Under the pieces are notes generated by a model. It was not told the origin of the DNA. It ran no database searches and was given only the letters and a program-made list of their open reading frames with translations. From assembly GCA_030734395.1 (NCBI GenBank), contig JAUZTG010000007.1, positions 1 to 64,000 on the forward strand: 64,000 nucleotides of DNA. Direction: 5' to 3'. Within the stretch, counting starts at the first letter, position 1; the number at the start of each line of letters is the position of its first letter. Below are positions 51,558-60,376 of the stretch, in pieces. The DNA comes from Sarocladium kiliense. Its lineage: Eukaryota > Ascomycota > Sordariomycetes > Hypocreales > Sarocladiaceae. Made by a program: the position numbers and the translations under genes.

Positions 51558-54500
51558 ATGGCCACTCTCGACTACCTCAAGGGTGCCCTCCGAGAGGAAG
51601 CTGACGCACACACATCCGCCTCCAAGAAATCATTGACCGACTCACAGTATAGCGCTGGCTTCGACGTCCTGGCGCAGGCTTCAGAGCCGATAGCATACCA
51701 AGACTTCATCATCCCTCAATTGACTCTTGTGTTGGCCCCGCTCTTGAACTCACGAATCGGCGTTTCGGTGCTAGAAGTTGGACCAGGCCCAAAGAGCGTC
51801 CTTCAACATCTACCCGTCAGTCTGAGACGCAAGATCAAAAGGTACGCTGCGTTTGAGCCCAATGCTATATTTGCTACACGGCTAGAAGAGTGTCTCTGCT
51901 CTACCACCGAGGCAGACTTCCCGCTACCGTGCCTGGACAGCTTGCCGGACATTCGGCGAAGCTCATTCAGTCCGGACAGTGACAGAGAGATCGAGACTGA
52001 AACCGATGCGGGGGATGGCGCTGGAACTTTTGACGTCATCCTATTCTGCCACAGCATGTACGGCATGAAGCCAAAACGCAACTTTATTGAAAGGGCGCTG
52101 CAGATGCTTGGGGAGGGGTTAGGAGGCGGACTGGTCATAGTCTTCCATCGGAGCACGACCCTGCACTTTGACGGCATCGCAAGCCATAGAACGGCTTCGT
52201 TTCCTACCGGAATAATCCGCGTGCCGAATGATGACGGGGTACTGGATCTCTTTGCTCCGTTTATCGCAGGTTTCGAGCTGGACGATGCGAAGCTAGGCAA
52301 GGCTCTCCATGTCGAGTGGCGCAAGATATGCCGCGTCTTGGGTCGTCAGGAGAAAGCTCATCCAGGACATCTCTTGTTCAACGCGCCGGAATTGATGGTG
52401 GCATTTACTCGACATGCAACTACGGTGCCGGAGCTTACGGCGCAGGTACCAATGGCGAGGGGTGACAGCCAAGTTAAGAACCGTGAGGCTCGACTTCACC
52501 ATGCCGCCTCAATCCCTAGGCCGGTAAAGATTGAGCACATCCAGCAGTGCGCTCGCTGGGCTCGCAAACACGGGTTGAGTCTGACTGTTATCGGCGGAGG
52601 TCATAGCGGCCATTGTCTTTGGCCGAACGTCGTCTCGGTTGACATGAGCGCCTTTGACCAGGTACACGTTCTCACGACTGGGGAAGAAGGACGAGGATTC
52701 AGCTCCGATCCTGGTCCCTTCATTGTCGTTGAGGCCGGCTGCAAGACGGGGGATATCGTCCGTAAGGCTATGGCTGCAGGACTGACGATACCCCTAGGGG
52801 CCCGACCAAGTGTAGGGGCCGGATTGTGGCTACAAGGCGGCATCGGGCACCTAGCTCGGTTACACGGGCTTGCGTGCGACGCCATCGTCGGTGCAACTAT
52901 CATCAGCGTCGCCTCTGCTCAGGTTGTCTGCGTCGGGCGGGTGCCAACCCAGTACCAGCCGGCGGGCGCTGTGCACCCGGAGAACGGAAACGATGTGTTA
53001 TGGGCGATGAAAGGCGCTGGGACTAACTTCGGCATTGTGGTCAGCGTTACCTTCAAAGCTTTCACGGCTCCAACCTATTGGATTCGAAACTGGGTTGTTC
53101 CGCTGAGCGACACTCTTGAGGCACGGCTCAAGCTCCACGATTTCGACCAACTTATTGCTGGGAACCTCCCGCGAAACTGTTCAGTGGACGCGTATTTGTA
53201 TTGGGAAGCGGACAAGCTACGTCTTGGGGTGACCATGTTCGAAACTTCGACGACTAAACTCACCTCAGGAACACCGACGCCGAAGTCCTCGTCCTTTGAT
53301 GCCATCCTGGGGGTGGAGAATAGTTTCAAGACCGTGGATAGTGTTGGCTTATTTGAGACCGAAATGTACATCTCCGGGATGCATGGTGGACATGTTGGCG
53401 GCAAGACCTCCTCATTCAAGCGTTGTTTATTCTTGAAGGGCATCGGGGCTGCGAAGGTCGCTGATATCTTGGTCGCAGCGGTTAGAAGTCGTCCATCGCC
53501 ACTTTGTTATCTTCATCTGCTCCAAGGAGGCGGAGCCATCGCAGACGTGGCAGACGATGCGACTGCTTTCGGCTGTCGAGACTGGGATTTCGCATGCGTG
53601 ATCACTGCTGTCTGGCCTCGCGACCAAGATGGCACCCAGCTCGCCCGAGCAGCCATCCAGTGGGTTTACACTGTTGCGCAGGACTTGTTGCCATTGAGCA
53701 ACGGAGCGTACGGCGCAGACCTTGGGCCGGACCCCAGAGACACCGCGTTAGCCGTCAAGGCTTTTGGGGAGAACAGGCCACGCCTCGCCCGCCTCAAACA
53801 TAACTTGGACCCGGGCAATGTGCTGGCTTATGCTTGCCAGCTCCCGAGAGCCCCGATGGAACCGAAGCTTGTTATCCTTGTGACTGGTGAAAGCGGTGCT
53901 GGGAAGGACTTTTGCGCCGACATCTGGGCCTCAGCGATCACAGGTAGCCACAGAAACATTGTAGCACGTGCTGCGGGCATCAGCGATGCGATCAAGCTCG
54001 AGTACGCAGAGGCTACCGGTGCCGACTTTGGGCGCCTACTGGGGGACCGTGCCTACAAAGAGCAACACCGGCCAGCATTGACGACATATTTCCAGAACCA
54101 GGTGCGGCAACGACCTCGGCTGCCAGAGGAGCAGTTCTTGAATATCGTTTACGGCGCCGTTGATGTTGACGTGCTGTTCATCACTGGGATGAGAGACGAA
54201 GCGCCAGTCGCAACCTTATCGCATTTGGTACCAGACAGCAGACTGATTGAGGTCAGGGTCCGAGCCAGCACACCGACACGGCAGATTCGCCGAGGGTGCC
54301 CACGTGCTGATCGCGATGACAGAGACAAAAGGATCGAGGATGGCAGCCACAGCAACGGCTGCCCCAGCTACATCTTCAACAATGAAGCGGCCGGGGATGA
54401 GGCGGCCAAAAGATTCACCGCACGCTACCTATCCCTATTCGTTAACGAGGACCTGCAAAGGTTAGCGAGCATGGTGCGTCCGGTACCCGACTTTCCACGG

Positions 54501-55034
54501 AGCGGCATCGAATTCCAACACGTGCTCAACATTTCCCAGCAGCCAGGTGGGCTGGCCCTGTGCACGTCCTTGCTTCAAGCTCACTTCGTAGGCGATTGGA
54601 CCGAGGTTGACGTGCTGGTTTGTTGTGAGATGGGCGGTCTTGTCTTTGCTTCGGCGTTAGCCGCGCAGGTGGATGTACCACTGGCGTTGATTCGGGAAGC
54701 CGGCAAGCTCCCTCCGCCCACTCTCTCCGTCATCAAGTCCGCGTCGTATATCTCGTCCTCGACACCCAGGGGTTCCTCAAAAGAGGGGAGGATCGAGATG
54801 GGCCGGGATCTTGTCCCTAGAGATGCAACAGTGGTCGTGTTGGATGATGTTCTTGCCAGCGGGAACACGCTTTGCGCGGTGCTACAGCTCTTACGCGAAG
54901 CTGGAATTAGTGCCGAGAACGTCAACGTCATGGTCGTGGCCGAGTTCCCCATCCACCGTGGCCGGGAGCTATTGCGCGAGCGTGGCTTTGGCAAAGCCAA
55001 GATACAAAGTCTTTTGGTCTTTGGCGGTGCTTGA
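51558..55034 (+). CDS. four-part fusion: methyltransferase-like / FAD oxidase / P-loop kinase / APRT-like (1158 aa)
   Basis: One uninterrupted exon from the ATG at 51558. (1) About 1-290: SAM-methyltransferase-like Rossmann part (VLEVGPGPKS, AAFEPN, FDVILFCHSMYG). (2) About 310-770: berberine-bridge-type FAD-linked oxidase (VIGGGHSGHCLWPNVVSVDM with the usual FAD-attachment His; GARPSVGAGLWLQGGIGHL; GTNFGIVVSVTFK; C-terminal LKHNLDPGNVLAY). (3) About 775-955: P-loop kinase (VTGESGAGKDF, SDAIKLEYAEATG, LGDRAYKEQHR) resembling animal-type phosphomevalonate or nucleotide kinases. (4) About 970-1158: adenine phosphoribosyltransferase-like (RPVPDFPRSGIEF, PLALIREAGKLPPP, PRPP loop VVVLDDVLASGNTL). 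All key motifs are present. The parts suggest oxidation, methylation, phosphorylation and ribosylation of a base-like small molecule. That pathway, and whether one product does all four, is inference. Confidence 0.85.
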   Translation: MATLDYLKGALREEADAHTSASKKSLTDSQYSAGFDVLAQASEPIAYQDFIIPQLTLVLAPLLNSRIGVSVLEVGPGPKSVLQHLPVSLRRKIKRYAAFEPNAIFATRLEECLCSTTEADFPLPCLDSLPDIRRSSFSPDSDREIETETDAGDGAGTFDVILFCHSMYGMKPKRNFIERALQMLGEGLGGGLVIVFHRSTTLHFDGIASHRTASFPTGIIRVPNDDGVLDLFAPFIAGFELDDAKLGKALHVEWRKICRVLGRQEKAHPGHLLFNAPELMVAFTRHATTVPELTAQVPMARGDSQVKNREARLHHAASIPRPVKIEHIQQCARWARKHGLSLTVIGGGHSGHCLWPNVVSVDMSAFDQVHVLTTGEEGRGFSSDPGPFIVVEAGCKTGDIVRKAMAAGLTIPLGARPSVGAGLWLQGGIGHLARLHGLACDAIVGATIISVASAQVVCVGRVPTQYQPAGAVHPENGNDVLWAMKGAGTNFGIVVSVTFKAFTAPTYWIRNWVVPLSDTLEARLKLHDFDQLIAGNLPRNCSVDAYLYWEADKLRLGVTMFETSTTKLTSGTPTPKSSSFDAILGVENSFKTVDSVGLFETEMYISGMHGGHVGGKTSSFKRCLFLKGIGAAKVADILVAAVRSRPSPLCYLHLLQGGGAIADVADDATAFGCRDWDFACVITAVWPRDQDGTQLARAAIQWVYTVAQDLLPLSNGAYGADLGPDPRDTALAVKAFGENRPRLARLKHNLDPGNVLAYACQLPRAPMEPKLVILVTGESGAGKDFCADIWASAITGSHRNIVARAAGISDAIKLEYAEATGADFGRLLGDRAYKEQHRPALTTYFQNQVRQRPRLPEEQFLNIVYGAVDVDVLFITGMRDEAPVATLSHLVPDSRLIEVRVRASTPTRQIRRGCPRADRDDRDKRIEDGSHSNGCPSYIFNNEAAGDEAAKRFTARYLSLFVNEDLQRLASMVRPVPDFPRSGIEFQHVLNISQQPGGLALCTSLLQAHFVGDWTEVDVLVCCEMGGLVFASALAAQVDVPLALIREAGKLPPPTLSVIKSASYISSSTPRGSSKEGRIEMGRDLVPRDATVVVLDDVLASGNTLCAVLQLLREAGISAENVNVMVVAEFPIHRGRELLRERGFGKAKIQSLLVFGGA

Positions 55035-55290
55035 GAGGGAAGGGAGAAGGAGAGGAAAGGACTTCGAGATCTTGCTAGTAACTCGGCAAAGATTAGCTTC
55101 TCACTCTTCGAATCGCTTGACTGCAACATCTTTGGTCTATGTGAAACAACACGATAGGCAACATGGTAACGAGACAGCGCGGAACGGTCCGTCATAAGGC
55201 CTTGATTCTGGGCGCGTTAAGGTCATTTTGCTTTTCGCAACAGGCCTTCTGACTCTAAGATGACGAAGTCGATCATTGCCCTCCTTCAGC

Positions 55291-55640
55291 TTACCATCCC
55301 TGGCCAGCCAGTTTCTTATGCGGCTTCATGCTGTCGCAGTTGGTGCCAACCATGGCCTGAGCCCTATGCCGCAGTGTGCGAGCACCTTTGCATCTTTGTA
55401 GTACGTCGTTGCCCTAACAATCGTCTGGGCCTCTTCGGCGGATCACCAGACTTGAAGATTCCACTGCCGGCAAACACGCCATCGCAGTCCCTGCATCATG
55501 AGCGCCGCGTCCGCCGGCGTGGCCACACCACCCGCTCCGAGTTTACCACAGGCATCCTGCCGAGCACCGCATTCTTGAGGGGCAGCGCGGCATCGATTTG
55601 ACGTGAAGGAAGCGCAGCGAGCTATGGGGTCCAGGCGGCA
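55291..55640 (-). pseudogene. C-terminal relic of PDX1 pyridoxal-phosphate synthase
   Basis: Blocks of the PLP synthase PdxS/SNZ family lie in order but in different frames on the minus strand: LGRMPVVN (near 55555), GAGGVATPADAALMMQ (near 55520), DGVFAGSGIFKSGDPPK (near 55470), VRATTYYKDAKVLAH (near 55405), then AMVGTNCDSMK and KLAGQGW before TAA at 55293-55291. At least three frameshifts separate them. The N-terminal two thirds of the barrel are absent. The natural C-terminus is kept. This is a dead, 5'-truncated copy of a housekeeping gene. Confidence 0.85.
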
Positions 55641-55933
55641 CATATAAGGCTATGTCATCCGCAGCAGCTTCAGTTGCAACCGACGGTAGCAAGGTCGCTT
55701 CTTCCTACCGCAAACAGCCACCGGGACCAGCACTCATATCCAATTCACCCTGAGCTACTCGAATGTAATTGGTATGGCGAGTTCATTTGACCTATCCTAA
55801 AGGGCTGCTAACAAAAGATTGCACTGCATGCGTAATCATGCGTAAAGCCAAAAGTCCCGGTATGCCATGGTAGCTGCTGCCCGGATCCAGCCGAGCTTAG
55901 CCTGCAATATTCGACGCTTGGGATACATGTAAC

Positions 55934-56851
55934 CTAACAATGAGAAGCGCTGTCGTTCTTGGGCTGGTCCCTTGCAGATGAAAAGTTGTTCTCCATCTGC
56001 TCTTGAATAGCCCTCGAGTTTGGGTCTTGGGTGGGATCGAACACGATCGGTTCGGTGTTCGAGATGTCGCCAGGCGTGAGCTGAATGTCGAGGCAGGATG
56101 TATAGATTTGGGGTGAGAGGATCTTGGTGCCAGGTGTTCTCTCCGAGGCTGGGAGTCCATCGCTGACTGTGGGCCAATCCCAGACCCAGTAAAGCGTGTA
56201 AGTGCCGGATGTGGGTAGATCGGATGGCAGGCGCACATCAGCTTGGCACCACAAATCGGCGCCCTGGGGATCTTGGGCTTCTTTGTTCACCATTGCCTGT
56301 CGTCCTGCTGAGATTGGTCCGTTATTGATCTGATAACATTGGCCGTCGTCGAAATTCCGTTCTGCGATCAGTTGTCCCTTGCTATTGGCGCTGGATCTAC
56401 CCTGGGTCCAGACGCCATGAACATTGAGGAATTTCTCGTCCTTGGATGGTTCAGTCGTGCCGTATACGTAGATTGTCCCGCGGTTCTGTGGCTTGCCGGG
56501 ACTGTTCCCCGGGAGGGTTACATGGCCGTTCTCTTGGTACCGCAGGGCGATGAAATCCCCCGGCGCTGCTGACAGCATCGGGTACTTCGTGCTGTAATTG
56601 CTGGTCCTCTGGGCTGTCGCGCACATGAAATCATCAGGCAGTAGAATGTTTCCCATTTGTCGACCATTGGGAGGTAGAAGATAGGTGTTGGCCGGATCGG
56701 CAAAGCCAGGGTCCGTTCGGCCGACGTAGCCACGCATGTAGCCCACCGGTTCAACCAGTGTTCCATTCAAAGCAATGCGCATCACCTGTTCGACCCAGGA
56801 GTGGGCAGCAGCATTGCCAGCAAGGGCGAGAATCACTTTCATTGGGTGCAT
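55934..56851 (-). CDS. secreted DUF7492 / LPMO-like protein (305 aa)
   Basis: The start ATG is at 56851 (a second one is at 56842). The signal peptide ends in NAAA, so the mature protein would begin HSWVEQ. An N-terminal His is the hallmark of copper 'His-brace' proteins such as lytic polysaccharide monooxygenases. Further blocks are GYMRGYVGRTDPGF, FIALRYQENGHVTLP (a second His candidate), GTIYVYGTTEP, NFDDGQCYQINNG, DLWCQADVRLP and YTLYWVWDWP. I recognise the overall pattern as the fungal DUF7492 family. The last 45 residues are polar and disordered. Copper oxidase activity is possible from the His placement but unproven. Frame intact. Confidence 0.75.
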   Translation of the reverse strand: MHPMKVILALAGNAAAHSWVEQVMRIALNGTLVEPVGYMRGYVGRTDPGFADPANTYLLPPNGRQMGNILLPDDFMCATAQRTSNYSTKYPMLSAAPGDFIALRYQENGHVTLPGNSPGKPQNRGTIYVYGTTEPSKDEKFLNVHGVWTQGRSSANSKGQLIAERNFDDGQCYQINNGPISAGRQAMVNKEAQDPQGADLWCQADVRLPSDLPTSGTYTLYWVWDWPTVSDGLPASERTPGTKILSPQIYTSCLDIQLTPGDISNTEPIVFDPTQDPNSRAIQEQMENNFSSARDQPKNDSASHC

Positions 56852-57081
56852 TTTGGTCAAGATCGAAGTCTGTGGCCAACTGCTTGAAATCTAGGAAATC
56901 GTCATGTATTTAATCCACAGTCATCCTCAATCTCGACACCAGTGACCAGGAACCTGGCAACCACTGCCTCAGGCCCTGATATGGGCTGGCTGGGTGAAGT
57001 CTAGGCACGGAACACCCTGCATTCCGTGGCTAATGTCCGTGCAATCAATTCCATGACAGAACTCAGTAGGGTCCAGCCCCG

Positions 57082-57594
57082 TTACATCCCATAATCACTG
57101 TCCTTCCCCAACCCAAAAAAATCGAGATCCGGAAGATCGATGTCAGCGTAGTCTTGGGGTTTATCTCCTGCAGGCAAGGTCGACGTGCCAGTGGTTGATG
57201 AAGAGTCATCTTCAAATGAAAAGAATGTCGCGGTATCGCCCGACGATATGGAAATGTCGCTATCTGGCTCACTTGGAACGGTCGATCTGTCTCTGACGGA
57301 TCGAGGTGAGTTGTGAACAGAGCTGTAGGGCGACGCGGACTCAGCCGAGAAGAAGGAGCTGGGGCCCAAGGAAGATCGCGCTCTCAGTCCGTCTCGAGGC
57401 TCATGCGCGATTCCGAGCTGGGACAAGACGCCGGCTTCGTCGTACCAAAACATCTTGCCGTTATGAATCCCAACGACTGCAGTCTTCGCATCTGTGAATT
57501 GGTGCATTTCTTTGACTTTTCGGATCATACCCTGGCTTCGGGTCTTGAAGGCTCGCTTGCGCTTCTGCGCGGGTGATCGTGCTCTTGCCGCCAT
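57082..57594 (-). CDS. small protein with degenerate MADS-box-like segment (170 aa)
   Basis: The ATG is at 57594. Residues about 10-53 (KRKRAFKTRSQGMIRKVKEM, then AVVGIHNGKMFWYDEAG) follow the spacing of SRF-type MADS domains: a basic helix, then beta strands with G-K-(M/L)-(F/Y). The remainder is Ser-rich and acidic, ending LPDLDFFGLGKDSDYGM, and could act as an activation region. Several small MADS-like fungal proteins have this shape. Likeness is partial, and DNA binding is inferred. Confidence 0.6.
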   Translation of the reverse strand: MAARARSPAQKRKRAFKTRSQGMIRKVKEMHQFTDAKTAVVGIHNGKMFWYDEAGVLSQLGIAHEPRDGLRARSSLGPSSFFSAESASPYSSVHNSPRSVRDRSTVPSEPDSDISISSGDTATFFSFEDDSSSTTGTSTLPAGDKPQDYADIDLPDLDFFGLGKDSDYGM

Positions 57595-58299
57595 TGGAAG
57601 GTACGCAGGATTGTCGTGCTAGCGGGATAACCGCCTAACCTGGCTCCCGGCTGCTGAACCAATGCACGGCGCTTATTCCAGGCGGCTGATTGTGCAAGAT
57701 ATACCAGGGTCGGCCCCCATTACTCTTCTCGTGTGCCCCTGGTTGTCTCCCGGGTCGTGGTGTTAGCAGAACAATTTTAGCCACAGCACCGCCGCCTGCC
57801 CCCAGAGCACAGGCCCCGGGAGCTAACCCCCCGGCTCGGGAGGTCTACAACCCGGCCGCCGGAGCTCCTCCAACGTCTTATTATAGAAGGTACAAGAATA
57901 TCTTGTAGGCGCTCAACGAGCCTGGGCCAAGGTGCGGGCATCTTCAATGCCAGCGCGTGGGAAGTCTTGCACAAAGGCTTTTCAGAGTCCTGGCGAGCTT
58001 CAGCATGCTCGTCATCGTACTCTACCAGCAGAGGTCAGCTAAGGCGGGGGAAATGGCAAGCAGAACGTCGCCTGCACTTGATACAGGCAGGCTATCCAGG
58101 TCTTGACCTTCCATCACTCACACATGTTCTTGACATCGCACAAGTCACGTACTACACGCCCGCCTGAACTAATACTTAACATGAAATCACAAATATTTTA
58201 TTCGGTAACAGATACAGTCATTCTAGCAAATATGCTCTTCAAATTGATTCGCTTCTTTCTCACGAAGCTCTCTTTTCGCGCTCTTCCGTTGTAGTACTC
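57595..58299. other. intergenic, no supported gene
   Basis: About 700 bp, GC-rich in its first half (CCCCCGGCTCGGGAGG area near 57830) and AT-rich in the second. No gene or RNA recognised. Confidence 0.4.
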
Positions 58300-60098
58300 T
58301 TAACTGTTGGCGACGCTGGACGACGCGGTCTTCGCAACTTTATGTCTTCTGATTCGCTTGATACTTGGCGTGTCGGCAACTCCTTCCTCTTGGACCCTCA
58401 AGTGTGAGATTTTCCGCCGTCCGTGGCTTGACGGTCTGTAGTCAGATTCCACAAAGTGAATTTGAGAGCCAGCACTCGAGTGCCTGATGACGCTTTGTCT
58501 TGCAGCAAAGGTGAAATCAGGATCGCCACATGCTGCTGGCCATTAGCCTTCGCCTCAGGTGCAGGGCACGTTCTGCACTTACCCATGACCACACTTCTGC
58601 CTGGCGATCGAGTATCCTGCTTGATCATGGCATCAAGCCAGGTACTCTCTTTGTTCCTTTTGGAATAGAAACATTTCCAAAATTTCGTCTCTGGGAATGG
58701 CGTGTCTACTGTCTGTTCGGATGGGTAAATGCACCAAACGACAAAGAATTTCTTCGGCACGGTCAGCTGGCTGAAGCTTATCGATGGAGGGAACTATACC
58801 TGATCTTGATCCAGGCCTTTGAGGATGTTCAACAATGGCGCCGCCCAGTTCTGCTGGTCGTTGGACTCAAGCATCCACACGATGGCTACTTTGCGTGTGA
58901 GATCCCGGAAAAGTCGGTCGGCCGATTGAGCGTTCTTCTTCACTGCGATGTCCTGGTTCCGACGGTCGATCAATGCCAAGGCAGATGACAAAACGCCCGC
59001 GATGCCCATGCCTTTAGCTGTCAATATCACTGTTTCGTAGTTCCAAAGCTCCAGGTTCCGTCCGTACGGTCCATCGAGGCATACAGTGTGTCCCGTGTCG
59101 AGGCGTGAGATACGAGAAAGCCTCCCAGAATCGGACAGGAGGAAGCCAACTTCATTGATGGTCCCCGTGATTGACGCCGGCGAATGCCACATGACGAGCA
59201 TGGGGTAACTGCTCGTAAGACCATAGCGGAAAAGCTGCCCGGGGAGAAATATGAAAAAATAGCATCCAGGAAAGACACGTACCGGCCGACTGCAGGAAGC
59301 TTGAATATACAAAGCGCCCTTCTCTTGACGTGTATTCTGAATTACTCCCGGGGTTGCGAGGAGTACACGAATGATCCAAAACACAAACCTCGAGATCCAA
59401 AGGCTTCCAGCTACATACATAGGGATCCTGCTCGTGCTGTGGTCCTGGAGAATTACGTGCCAAAACAGGCCTCCGAGGCAGGCTAATATTGTCCCATTGT
59501 GGATGAGGAGGAAAAGTCGATACGAGTATCGCCGGATGGCCCAGACCGAGGTAATAGACATGACCAGCATAGAAATAGCAATCTATAAATTAGTCAGAAG
59601 GATGATTTTCCTCGGAGATCAACTTACAATGCAGCCGGAAATCTGTAATTGGCGGTTACCAGACCTCCCGATCGTCAGCGCCGCATGCAGCAAGCCTTCG
59701 AAAATCGCTACCCGTCCTATCCAGTGATGCACGAGCTGGTAGACTGGCAAAGGAATGCCGAGAAGATCGATAAGCGGATTAGGCTTGCCACTCAAGAATA
59801 GAGGCGTCATATTGATCGCGCAAAGAACGGCTGCTCGTTGCTCGAGTTCCTTCACATCCGTGACAAGGAACGCCAACGCGAAAATGTTGCAGACGAAAAA
59901 GGCGACGAAGAGGAGAAGTTCGAAGCGCGTGACACCCATGTAGTAACCTCCTTTTAAAACCAGAGGGTACCACACAAAGCGCTCAAACGCGACAGCGACA
60001 TATCGTGAGGCTCGTGTGGAGTGGAAGATCAGTCTCAGAACTGGGCAAATGGCGAGCAACCCAGCGAAGAGCACCGCATATAACTCAATAATATTCAT
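58300..60098 (-). CDS. ferric reductase-like transmembrane oxidoreductase (551 aa)
   Basis: Exons are 60098-59628, 59582-58800, 58751-58583 and 58532-58300; introns are 45, 48 and 50 nt, with CTGACTAAT, AGCTGACC and GGCTAATGG branch sites. The N-terminal half has about six to seven membrane spans, with heme-ligand histidine candidates in VHHWIGR, LLHAAL, LLIHNGT and LFWHV. Next comes a flavodoxin-reductase-type part: FIFLPGQLF, the FAD site SYPMLVMWH (usual HPF-x-x-S/T altered), the NAD site GPYGRNLEL, LTAKGMGIAG (usual GGxG altered), and C-terminal ACGDPDFTF. FRE-family enzymes reduce Fe(III)/Cu(II) at the plasma membrane. Starship elements often carry an FRE subfamily with altered motifs. 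Structure is complete; enzyme activity is uncertain because of the substitutions. Confidence 0.85.
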
Positions 60099-60376
60099 CT
60101 TTGAGACTTTGCTTCACATATCCGTGCTAACATAGAATGAATCCAGCGGGAAGCTGACCCTATATCGCAGAATACGAATGGGATGTGTCGGCCAGTCAAG
60201 AGGCATTGGAGGTGGCGTCCAGAAGCCAGGTCATGGGTTCCTCCGGATTTGTGGAAGCAGTCGCCCATAACCCGTGAACAGGATGTATAGACTACTACTT
60301 AAAGGTCTGGTTAACTTCAGCGATAGCACATCTTCAGAATCTCCAACCATACCAGTTCACTCATCAGCAACAAGAC
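60099..60376. promoter_or_regulatory. bidirectional intergenic region
   Basis: 278 bp between the divergent ferric reductase and 531-aa gene starts. A shared promoter is inferred from spacing; no specific factor site was recognised. Confidence 0.4.
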
